Position numbers and translations under genes: made by a program. From Gemmatimonadota bacterium (GTDB lineage Bacteria; Gemmatimonadota; Gemmatimonadetes; Gemmatimonadales; Gemmatimonadaceae), in contig QHVE01000061.1 of NCBI GenBank assembly GCA_003223455.1, positions 1 to 43,099 of the forward strand: a stretch of DNA of 43,099 bases, read 5' to 3'. The notes below the pieces were generated by a model. That model was not told the DNA's origin and made no database searches. It saw nothing but the letters and a program-made list of their open reading frames with translations. Below, in pieces: positions 24,172 through 31,115 of this stretch (the first letter of the stretch is position 1; every line of letters starts with the position of its first letter).

Positions 24172-26853
24172 TCAGCCGCCAGGCTTCCCCGTCATCCGCG
24201 CCCGCAACGACGCGCCCCAGTTCGACACGGCGATCATCTCGCTCCGCCCGACGGGCTTGAGCAGCAGAAGGTGAGCGCCATCGGGCGCGGCGTCGAAGTT
24301 CGCGTGCGGATTCGTGGAAGGCACGAACACATCGGTGAACAGCGTATCGCGCCCGATCATGCCCAGCGTCGGCTCGGTGCGAAGTCGCGCCGCCATCAAC
24401 ATCCCCTCGCCACGGTAGAACACGCGCGTGCCATCGCGCGACCACACCGGCTCGGCGCCCCCCGAGGTCGAGAGCTGGATGCGCCGACCGGGCCCCGGAA
24501 ATGGCTGCACGACCACCTGATTCGTTCCGGATTCGTCCGTCACGTAGGCGATCCACTTTCCGTCCGGTGAGAAGCGCGGCATCGTCTCGATCGCGTTGCT
24601 GGTGGCGATGACGTGCTGCGTGGTGTCGCCCTGAAGCCCGCGGTAATAGAGGTCGGCGCCCGCGGTGTCGAGCTGATACGCGATGTTGCGTCCGTCGGGA
24701 GAAACGACCGCCTCGAAGTAGAGCACGTTCGCTGTCGTGAGCACCGGCTGGCCATCGGTGCTGAGGTCGGCCGGTCGCCACCAGATCGACGACGGACCGC
24801 CGCGATCCGTTCGATAGAGCACGCGCTTCCCATCGGGCGTCCACTCCGGACGCTCGTTCACTGCGCTCTGCGTCGTCAGTCGAGTCGATGCGCCGGTGGA
24901 GAGCTCGTACAGCCAGATGTCGCGCTGGTCGGCGCTTCCCACGGCCATCGCGAGTTGTGAGCCGTCGGGCGAGTACCGTGGAAATGAGTACTCGCGCGGC
25001 TCGGCCAGAGCCAACCGCGTCGCACCGTGCATGTCCGCGACGACGACCTGCGACGCATGTGAGCCATTCTCGTAGAACAGCGTCCCCGTGCGTGACAGGG
25101 CGGCACGCGCCACTCCCGACACGCTGTTGATCGCGATGTCGCTCGCGACCTGGACGGGTGTTCCCGTCAATCGTCGCCTCGCTACGTCGACCGGAACGGC
25201 CATCAGTCCACCGCCAATGGTGACGTAGATCAGCGTCCCATCGATCACGCCGACGGGGTAGAGACCGAGGAGGTCCGTGATCGTCGTCTCGCCCGACTCG
25301 AGTGACACGAACGCCATTTTCGCCGTCGCCGGACTGCTGCTCGGCCAGGCCGAATAGAGCGCGGTCTTTCCATCGTCCAACATCACCGGCGTGTCCTGGA
25401 AGTACTCACCCTTGCTACGGTCTGCCTTCGTCAGCGCGCGCGGCGCGCCGCCCGCTTCGGGGATCAGCCAGAGTCCGAGATTTCCCGAGACGAGGATCGA
25501 TCCGCTCGACGACCAGCCCGCCCCCGTGAACGTGCCCGGCGCGGTGGCGAGGAGTTGCGGCACGCCTCCTTCGACGGCCGTCTTGTAGATCTGATTCCCT
25601 CTGATGTACGCGACCCATCTGTCGTCGGGAGAGAAGATCGGGTTGTCGGCGCCCTCGGTCCCCGGCAGCTCCCGCGCGCGGATGTCGTCCATCGGCCGGA
25701 TGATCAGGGCGTCGCGGCCGTTGGCGTTCCGGGCGATGTACACGAGCAACCGTCCGTCGTGCGAGACCGCCAGGTCCGACAGCCCGAGCGTTGCGCCGCT
25801 GCCATTGCGCGCCGACGGAATGGCGAACCGCACTTCGCGCTGCTCCACCGTCGCCGTCGGCGTGGAGCGCCACGCCCAGGCGGCGAGGAGCGACGTCACC
25901 AGCGCGATCGCTCCGAGCGCCACGACGACGGGATCGCGAAGGCGACTTCCCCACGGCTCCGCGCGCCGTTCAGCGCGTGCGTATCGCGGCGGCATCGCAC
26001 CATGCGCCGTCGAGCTTCCGGACGTTCCCTCCAGCGTGTCGGCAAACTCGCGTGCCGTCGCCCATCGATCGGCCGGCAGCTTCTCGAGCGCGCGCAGCAC
26101 CGCGTACTCGACCGGCTCGGGGATCGCCTTCCGCTGGGTGTGCAGGCTCCTCGGCTCTTCCGACAGCAGCCGCGCGACGATGGCCTGCACGCTCGGCCCG
26201 GTGAACGGCGGCTCGCCGACGAGCATCTCGTACGTGACCGCGCCGAGCGCGTAGATGTCGGAGCGCGCGTCGATCGTGCGCTCCCCCATCGCCTGCTCGG
26301 GACTCATGTACTGGGGCGTGCCGAGCGACAACCCGGTCTGCGTCATGCGCGCACCGCCCGCGCTCTGCACCGCCAGCGCGATGCCGAAGTCCGCCACGAG
26401 CGCGTGCCCGTTCTGCAGCAGGATGTTCTCGGGCTTGATGTCGCGGTGGATCACGCCGAGGCCGTGCGCGTAGCCAAGGGCGTCGCCCACCTCGCGCGCG
26501 ACGCGCACCGCGTCCTGGATGGGCAGCAGCCGCTCGCGCTCGAGCCGCGCGCGTAGCGTCTCGCCGGTCACGAGCGGCATCACGTAGTAGAGGAGTCCAC
26601 CTGCCTCGCCGCTGTCGAGCAGCGGCAGGATGTGCGGGTGCTGCAGCCGCGCCGTCGTGCGGATCTCGGTGAGGAATCGCTCACCGCCGAGTGCAGCCCC
26701 GAGGTCGGGGTGCAGCACCTTGATCGCGACGTCGCGGTCGTGCTTGAGATCGTGGGCGAGGTAGACGGTCGCCATCCCGCCCGCGCCGAGCTCCCGCACG
26801 ACGCGGTAGTGCGCTGCGAGCTGCTCGGTGAGCGTCGAGACGATGTCGGTCAT
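24172..26853 (-). CDS. Membrane Ser/Thr protein kinase with PD40 beta-propeller sensor (second copy)
   Basis: 893-residue kinase, start ATG 26853 (MTDIVSTLTEQLAAHYRVVREL). Kinase domain about 17-275: glycine loop GAGGMATV from 23, Lys45, HRDIKPEN from 136, DFG 155-157, SPE 184-186; all catalytic residues are present. Membrane helix about 309-328, then an extracytoplasmic propeller (about 340-893) with repeating SPDGR/SPDDR turns and a GWSSSGSILVSG blade. The N-terminal two-thirds of the kinase domain is nearly identical in pattern to the kinase at 15984-18671, indicating duplication, while the propellers differ more, as expected if they sense different ligands. No clear RBS. The stop lies 40 nt from the REP cluster. 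Upstream, 26854-27102 holds two REP units and the RAYT gene in divergent orientation. Substrate unknown. Confidence 0.93.
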   Translation of the reverse strand: MTDIVSTLTEQLAAHYRVVRELGAGGMATVYLAHDLKHDRDVAIKVLHPDLGAALGGERFLTEIRTTARLQHPHILPLLDSGEAGGLLYYVMPLVTGETLRARLERERLLPIQDAVRVAREVGDALGYAHGLGVIHRDIKPENILLQNGHALVADFGIALAVQSAGGARMTQTGLSLGTPQYMSPEQAMGERTIDARSDIYALGAVTYEMLVGEPPFTGPSVQAIVARLLSEEPRSLHTQRKAIPEPVEYAVLRALEKLPADRWATAREFADTLEGTSGSSTAHGAMPPRYARAERRAEPWGSRLRDPVVVALGAIALVTSLLAAWAWRSTPTATVEQREVRFAIPSARNGSGATLGLSDLAVSHDGRLLVYIARNANGRDALIIRPMDDIRARELPGTEGADNPIFSPDDRWVAYIRGNQIYKTAVEGGVPQLLATAPGTFTGAGWSSSGSILVSGNLGLWLIPEAGGAPRALTKADRSKGEYFQDTPVMLDDGKTALYSAWPSSSPATAKMAFVSLESGETTITDLLGLYPVGVIDGTLIYVTIGGGLMAVPVDVARRRLTGTPVQVASDIAINSVSGVARAALSRTGTLFYENGSHASQVVVADMHGATRLALAEPREYSFPRYSPDGSQLAMAVGSADQRDIWLYELSTGASTRLTTQSAVNERPEWTPDGKRVLYRTDRGGPSSIWWRPADLSTDGQPVLTTANVLYFEAVVSPDGRNIAYQLDTAGADLYYRGLQGDTTQHVIATSNAIETMPRFSPDGKWIAYVTDESGTNQVVVQPFPGPGRRIQLSTSGGAEPVWSRDGTRVFYRGEGMLMAARLRTEPTLGMIGRDTLFTDVFVPSTNPHANFDAAPDGAHLLLLKPVGRSEMIAVSNWGASLRARMTGKPGG

Positions 26854-26969
26854 GGCGCGAGGGAGGGGACGGCCGCGGCAGCCGGTCTCCGCGGGCAGGA
26901 TCGCGAGACCAGGGGTATGGAGTGCCGCGTAGAAGCTACCGCCCGCGCGCGCTCGCGGCGAATCCCGAC

Positions 26970-27041
26970 GGGGTCAGACTCCTTGAAAACCGATCCGGTT
27001 CGCATCCGTTCGACACCAAGGGGGTCAGACTCCTTGAAAAC
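26970..27041 (+). repeat. Two direct REP-like units upstream of the RAYT gene
   Basis: GGGGTCAGACTCCTTGAAAAC occurs at 26970-26990 and again at 27021-27041, 51 bp apart, both in the transposase's orientation. The second copy has an extra AAG before it, so CAAGG pairs with CCTTG as an imperfect palindrome. Apart from these, the 249-nt stretch 26854-27102 shows no gene. Confidence 0.9.
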
Positions 27042-27102
27042 AGCCACGACGCGCGACCGTTCGATGTCGCAGCCGCGTCGGCGCCGTCGCATCGATCCCC
27101 GC

Positions 27103-27792
27103 ATGCCACGTCCTCCGCGCACCGTGCTTCCCGGACACACACTCCATCTCATCCAGCGCGGCAACAACCGCAGCTCCTGTTTCGTCGACGACCAGGACCG
27201 CGCGTGCTACCTGGCGACGCTTCATCACTCCAGCGAGCGCGCGCGCTGTCCGATTCACGCGTACGTGCTGATGACGAACCACGTCCACCTGCTCGTCACC
27301 GCCAACGAGGCACGCGCGCCCGCCCGGATGATGCAGGCGCTGGGGCGAAATTACGTGCGCTATTTCAACGAGCGACATGGGCGCACCGGAACACTGTGGG
27401 AAGGTCGGTACCGCTCTGCGCTCATCGATTCGGAGCGCTACTTCCTGCAGTGCAGCCGATACGTCGAGACGAACCCGGTTCGCGCCGGACTGGTGCGCCG
27501 ACCCGGGGAGTACGCGTGGTCCAGCTTCAGGAGCAACGCGGCGGGTCGGCCGGACGAGCTCCTCCGCCGGCATCCCGCGTACCTGGCGCTCGGACGCCGG
27601 GAGTCGACTCGGCACGAAGCCTATCGCGCGCTCTTCGAGACTCCGCTCGATTCCCCCCTGCTCGACGCGATTCGCTGCGCGACCAACAAGGGGATGCCGC
27701 TCGGCTTCGACGACAGGCGGTTGGACCTGGAGCGCGCGTTGGGCCGGCCGCTGTCGCGAGGGAAGCACGGCGGGGACCGTCGCGGGGCGTGA
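27103..27792 (+). CDS. rayT: REP-associated tyrosine transposase (RAYT), Y1/HUH family
   Basis: 229-residue single-strand transposase of the IS200-like Y1 superfamily. Diagnostic features: PGHTLHLIQRGNNR N-terminal strand (9-23), the HUH metal motif HVH at 60-62 within YVLMTNHVHLLVT, the ALGRNYVRYFNERHGRTGTLWEGRYRS block (80-105), the catalytic Tyr120 in RYVETNPVRAGLV, and EYAWSSFRS (136-144). Such proteins nick and rejoin single-stranded hairpins and are thought to spread REP sequences without moving themselves. ATG 27103 best fits the conserved start; ATG 27064 adds a basic 13-residue extension. Flanking matches the REPtron pattern: two direct units upstream and an inverted pair downstream. 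The stop overlaps the first codon of a nuclease remnant by 2 nt (GTGATA), so the element abuts that relic directly. All visible catalytic residues are intact. Confidence 0.93.
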   Translation: MPRPPRTVLPGHTLHLIQRGNNRSSCFVDDQDRACYLATLHHSSERARCPIHAYVLMTNHVHLLVTANEARAPARMMQALGRNYVRYFNERHGRTGTLWEGRYRSALIDSERYFLQCSRYVETNPVRAGLVRRPGEYAWSSFRSNAAGRPDELLRRHPAYLALGRRESTRHEAYRALFETPLDSPLLDAIRCATNKGMPLGFDDRRLDLERALGRPLSRGKHGGDRRGA

Positions 27793-27954
27793 TATTCCGC
27801 GCGATCGAGCCCGGACGACGCATCGACTACGAGTTCGTCTTCGCACCGGTCACCGTGCTGTCACACGGCATGCTGCCCGACAGCTGAGACGGCCGGTTCC
27901 CGTCCGATCACCTGCCGGTGCTGGCCTCGCTGGAGACCTGCCGTCAGGCTCCTT
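27789..27954 (+). pseudogene. C-terminal remnant of an endonuclease/exonuclease/phosphatase (EEP) family gene
   Basis: Reading 27789 onward in one frame gives IFRAIEPGRRIDYEFVFAPVTVL, then MLPDS, a TGA at 27885-27887, then in the same frame DGRFPSDHLPVLASLE. The RIDY-F-V strand and the SDH(L)PV motif are the two final signatures of the EEP superfamily (DNase I/exonuclease III/sphingomyelinase-like; metal ligand Asp and catalytic His in SDH). The N-terminal catalytic part is absent, and a stop interrupts the fragment. The frame ends at TGA in the REP hairpin (27952-27954). This is a dead gene tail caught between the RAYT gene and its downstream repeat, pointing to an insertion or deletion at this spot. 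Confidence 0.75.
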
Positions 27955-27996
27955 GAAAAACGCTACATGCCATGAGCGTTTTTCAAGGAGTCTGAC
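27943..27996. repeat. Inverted REP pair (hairpin) downstream of the RAYT gene
   Basis: GTCAGGCTCCTTGAAAAACGCT (27943-27964) and its near-exact reverse complement (27975-27996, one mismatch) flank a 10-nt loop ACATGCCATG. The right arm extends into GACCCCCTTGAA, like the unit at 27020. It lies between the EEP remnant and the stop of the HhH lipoprotein gene and could end both convergent transcripts. Confidence 0.9.
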
Positions 27997-28024
27997 CCCC
28001 TTGAACCAGAAGAAGCTTGAAGCA

Positions 28025-28645
28025 TCACCGAATCGTCACGTACTGCTCCAGCCGCGCGACCTCGTTCTTGTCCACGTACTTCCCGATCTCGCGACGGAAC
28101 TGCTCGATGTTCTTGTACGGGCGGTATTCCTCGAACTCGTGGCGCATGCGTGGGCCGACGCCGGGGATGAGGAGGATCTCCTCCCCCTTCGCCGTATTGA
28201 GGTCGATCGGTTTCCACACCTTGGCGTACACCGTCTTGCGCGCATCGGCCGCGGGGATCGACTTCGCCAGCACCTTGTCGACGGCGACCATGTCCTGATA
28301 CGGGCGTCCCGCGACGAGCGCGTCGGCGGCGGCGGCCGTCATCCCGGGCACCGCGGCGAGCTGCTCCTTCGTCGCGGAGTTGGGGTCGACCATCGCCCCA
28401 GACTGCGCCGGTGCGGCCGTCGCGCCTGATGGCGTCGTGCCCGGTGTGGTGCCTGCGGTGTCGGTGGCGGCGCCCGGGTTCGGCGACGGGACGCTCGCAC
28501 CCGACTGCGCCGGTGTCGCCGTCGCGGCGACGGTATCGGTGCGCGCGGCGTCCTTCGATCCGCTCGAGCACGCGGCCACGAGCAGGAGCAGTGAGGCCGC
28601 GCCGGTGGCGCGACGGGTGATGAGTGAGCTGCGTGTGCGCATCAT
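28025..28645 (-). CDS. Lipoprotein with two ComEA-type helix-hairpin-helix motifs
   Basis: 206-residue predicted lipoprotein: signal peptide residues 1-25 ending VAAC (lipidated Cys26), a long Ala/Thr/Pro/Ser-rich linker (about 30-90), then two HhH units. One lies around VDPNSATKEQLAAVPGMT, the other around IDLNTAKGEEILLIPGVG; each has the NTAxxEEL...IPGxG pattern of ComEA-like DNA-binding modules, followed by a compact C-terminal helix. ComEA proteins hold double-stranded DNA at the envelope during uptake; a lipid-anchored version with a long tether would reach DNA outside the membrane. ATG 28645 is preceded by AGGAG (revcomp of 28651-28655) and overlaps the TGA of the upstream 4-TM gene as ATGA. 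It is the last gene of the kinase-4TM-HhH operon. DNA uptake or adhesion is an inference. Confidence 0.85.
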   Translation of the reverse strand: MMRTRSSLITRRATGAASLLLLVAACSSGSKDAARTDTVAATATPAQSGASVPSPNPGAATDTAGTTPGTTPSGATAAPAQSGAMVDPNSATKEQLAAVPGMTAAAADALVAGRPYQDMVAVDKVLAKSIPAADARKTVYAKVWKPIDLNTAKGEEILLIPGVGPRMRHEFEEYRPYKNIEQFRREIGKYVDKNEVARLEQYVTIR

Positions 28646-29130
28646 GTCCTCTCCTGGTGCTCGATGATGGTGCCCGGAGTCTGCACGGGCGGATCGCGGC
28701 GAAGCGCCGGGTGACGATAGCTATACACCAACCCGAGCAGGCCCAGTTGGGTCATCGCGCCGGGCGCCAGCGCGGGAGTCGCCCCGCGGATCGCCTCCCA
28801 GAAGAGTCGCAGCCCGTGAAGCGGCTCCCGCTCCAGCTCGAACTCCACGTTGCCGCGGTAGTGCAGGAAGATGCCGACCACCCCGGCGGCCACGCAGAGC
28901 AGCATCACCGCTTGGAAGAACCGTACCGTGGACGGGCTCGGTCGCCGCCACACCAGTGCCGCGCCCACCAGGACGACGCCCAGCAGCACGAGTGGCGTGA
29001 ACTGCCACGCCGATTCGAAATGCTCCAACAGGAGCAGCTCCACCTCGAGTCCCGCTGCGCCGAGCGCGACCAGCGCGAGCAGCAGAGGGCGCAGCGCAAC
29101 GCCGTCGGTCAGCGTGCGGCCAGATGTCAT
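28642..29130 (-). CDS. Four-helix membrane protein coupled to a Ser/Thr kinase and an HhH lipoprotein
   Basis: 162-residue integral membrane protein, ATG 29130 (MTSGRTLTDG). Helices near 13-32, 43-60, 68-88 and 125-140, with a polar loop between the third and fourth (RGNVEFELEREPLHG, about 90-110) that probably faces the periplasm. I recognise no family. Its start overlaps the kinase stop (ATGA at 29127-29130), and its stop overlaps the start of the HhH lipoprotein (ATGA at 28642-28645), so the three are very likely made in fixed proportion. An in-frame extension beyond 29130 runs Arg-rich inside the kinase and is rejected. Possible roles are a membrane partner or export platform for the DNA-binding lipoprotein; no sequence feature proves either. 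Confidence 0.8.
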   Translation of the reverse strand: MTSGRTLTDGVALRPLLLALVALGAAGLEVELLLLEHFESAWQFTPLVLLGVVLVGAALVWRRPSPSTVRFFQAVMLLCVAAGVVGIFLHYRGNVEFELEREPLHGLRLFWEAIRGATPALAPGAMTQLGLLGLVYSYRHPALRRDPPVQTPGTIIEHQERT

Positions 29131-31103
29131 GTCCGCCGGGCGGGCACCGGTTGCGACGCGTGAAGCGACGTCGCGCCGGAAGAGCCGTGGTCCTGATCCA
29201 CCAGCGCGCGAAGCGCCGCGACTTCTTCCCGCATGTCGTCCGCGCCGCCGACGCCGGCGCCGATCCGCAGGAGCTGGATGCGCACGTTCTCGAGCGCCGC
29301 GGCGATCGTCGCGCGCCGCGCGCGTGTCGACTGGAGTGCATCGCGCATCTCGTCGAGCAGCGACACGCGCCTCTCCTCCAGCACGAGCTCGTTCGGCGTC
29401 CTGAAGCCGCCGGACGTGGTCGCCGACGATTGCTCGTCGAGCCGATGCGCCGAGAGCCGTCCGCCACCCGACTCCGTGAGCGCGCGCGCCACTTCCGCCT
29501 CGCGGAGACGCAGCCCTGCCTGCGTGGTGTCCAGCCGTCGCAGCAGCTCGGGCAGGTCCGGATAGGTCGCCTTGACCGCCGCTGGCGCGAGATCGATCAG
29601 CCGATACGACGGCGTATCGGCGTTGAGCGTGCGTCCGCGCTTCTCCGGCCGTGCTCGGCCGATCCCGGCCAGCCAGAAGAAGCCGCGCGCGAAACGGCTC
29701 TGCCACATCCACGCGGCGAGCCGGAACATTCGCCGCTCCGCCCGCGGCGATGCGTTCAGCCCGGTGACCAGGCTCACGGTATTCGAGATGTCGGCGGCGA
29801 TCATGAGCAGGATCAGCCACCTCCAGTAGGCCCGATCCGTGTAGCGGAAAGCGAACTGCAACGCCACGCGCGCGACGACGCCCACCGCGAACACTATCCA
29901 CGCGCGCCGCCCCAGACGCCGGCGGGCGTCGGTGCGTCGAGCATCGAACAGGCGACGCATCTCCTCGGCGTGCGCCTGCTTCTCGGTGCGGAACCCGCGG
30001 CGTACGTCACTCGCGTCGAAGCCCTCGCCGAGCAGCTCCCGCGCGCGACGGAAGAGATCGATCGACACGATCACGATGCCCAGTGCGATGCCGACGAGCA
30101 TCGGCGCGAAGCGTCGTCCCGTCGGAAGCCCGTAAACGATCGTGAACACGACGATGAGTGAGGCCAGCCACAGCGTCTGCTCCGCCGCGCGCAGGAAGCT
30201 GCGGACCGGCGGCGCGACTTCCTGTGTACCGGCGATACCCGTGCCCTCCGACAACGCCTCGGCGACGGCCTCCCCCGACGCGAACCGGTCGTGCGGCTCA
30301 CGCGCGAGGCAGCGATCGATCGTTGCCGCGAGCGCGGACGGCACGTCGGGCCGGATCGAGGCGACAGCTGGCGCGGCGCGCGTGAACCGCGCCACGAGGA
30401 CCGCCTCGAGCGTGGTGGCTTCGAACGGCGCGCGCCCCGTGAGCGCGTAGAAGCCGACGCCGCCGAGCGAGTACAGATCGCTGCGTCCGTCGACGTGCTC
30501 GCCCGCGCCTTGTTCAGGGCTCATGAAGGCGGCCGTTCCGAGAAGCTGCCCTTCCAGCGTGAGCCGGTCGGTCACGCCAGGAGCACTTCTCGCCTGTGCG
30601 ATGCCGAAGTCGGTCACCATCGCGCGGCCGCTCCCCCGCTCGATGAGGATGTTGTCGGGCTTGACGTCGCGGTGCACGATGCCGCGACCGTGCGCATAGG
30701 CGAGCGCCCACGCGACCTCGCGCAGGATGCGTGCGACTTCGTGCGGCGGCAGCGGTCCCGTGCGCCGCACGCGATCGGCCAGTGTCTCGCCGTCGACGAA
30801 CGCCATCGCGATGAACGCGATCCCCTCGTGCTCCTCGACCGCGTGGATCGGGACGATGTGCGGATGCGAGAGCCCCGCCGCGGTGCGCGCCTCGCGCAGG
30901 AACCGCTCGCGCAGCAGCGGCTGCGATGCGAGCAGCGCCGGCAGCATCTTGAGCGCCACCGGACGATCGAGCGAGAGATCGCGAGCGAGCAGCACGATCC
31001 CCATCCCTCCGCGCCCGAGCTCGCGCTCCAGCGCGTAGCGGCCCGCGACGGCGCGCTCGAGCATCAGGACGTCCGCGCTGGTGTCGGTCGAGAGCTGTGG
31101 CAT
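29127..31103 (-). CDS. Multi-span membrane Ser/Thr protein kinase with C-terminal coiled coil
   Basis: 658 residues, ATG 31103 (MPQLSTDTSAD). Kinase domain about 23-285: glycine loop GRGGMGIV from 30, Lys52, HRDVKPDN from 144, DFG 165-167, SPE 195-197; complete. Unlike the other three kinases here it has no extracytoplasmic sensor; instead there are four transmembrane helices (about 311-327, 334-350, 401-419, 428-446) with a charged cytoplasmic loop (350-400). A cytoplasmic C-terminal half follows with a helical, Arg/Glu-rich stretch (about 520-645) likely to form a coiled coil. It starts 12 nt after the GH106-type gene stop and overlaps the 4-TM gene by 4 nt. The design suggests sensing within the membrane or by partner proteins. 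No RBS is visible, consistent with reinitiation from the upstream gene. Targets unknown. Confidence 0.92.
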   Translation of the reverse strand: MPQLSTDTSADVLMLERAVAGRYALERELGRGGMGIVLLARDLSLDRPVALKMLPALLASQPLLRERFLREARTAAGLSHPHIVPIHAVEEHEGIAFIAMAFVDGETLADRVRRTGPLPPHEVARILREVAWALAYAHGRGIVHRDVKPDNILIERGSGRAMVTDFGIAQARSAPGVTDRLTLEGQLLGTAAFMSPEQGAGEHVDGRSDLYSLGGVGFYALTGRAPFEATTLEAVLVARFTRAAPAVASIRPDVPSALAATIDRCLAREPHDRFASGEAVAEALSEGTGIAGTQEVAPPVRSFLRAAEQTLWLASLIVVFTIVYGLPTGRRFAPMLVGIALGIVIVSIDLFRRARELLGEGFDASDVRRGFRTEKQAHAEEMRRLFDARRTDARRRLGRRAWIVFAVGVVARVALQFAFRYTDRAYWRWLILLMIAADISNTVSLVTGLNASPRAERRMFRLAAWMWQSRFARGFFWLAGIGRARPEKRGRTLNADTPSYRLIDLAPAAVKATYPDLPELLRRLDTTQAGLRLREAEVARALTESGGGRLSAHRLDEQSSATTSGGFRTPNELVLEERRVSLLDEMRDALQSTRARRATIAAALENVRIQLLRIGAGVGGADDMREEVAALRALVDQDHGSSGATSLHASQPVPARRT

Positions 31104-31115
31104 GGGGCCGCGCCG

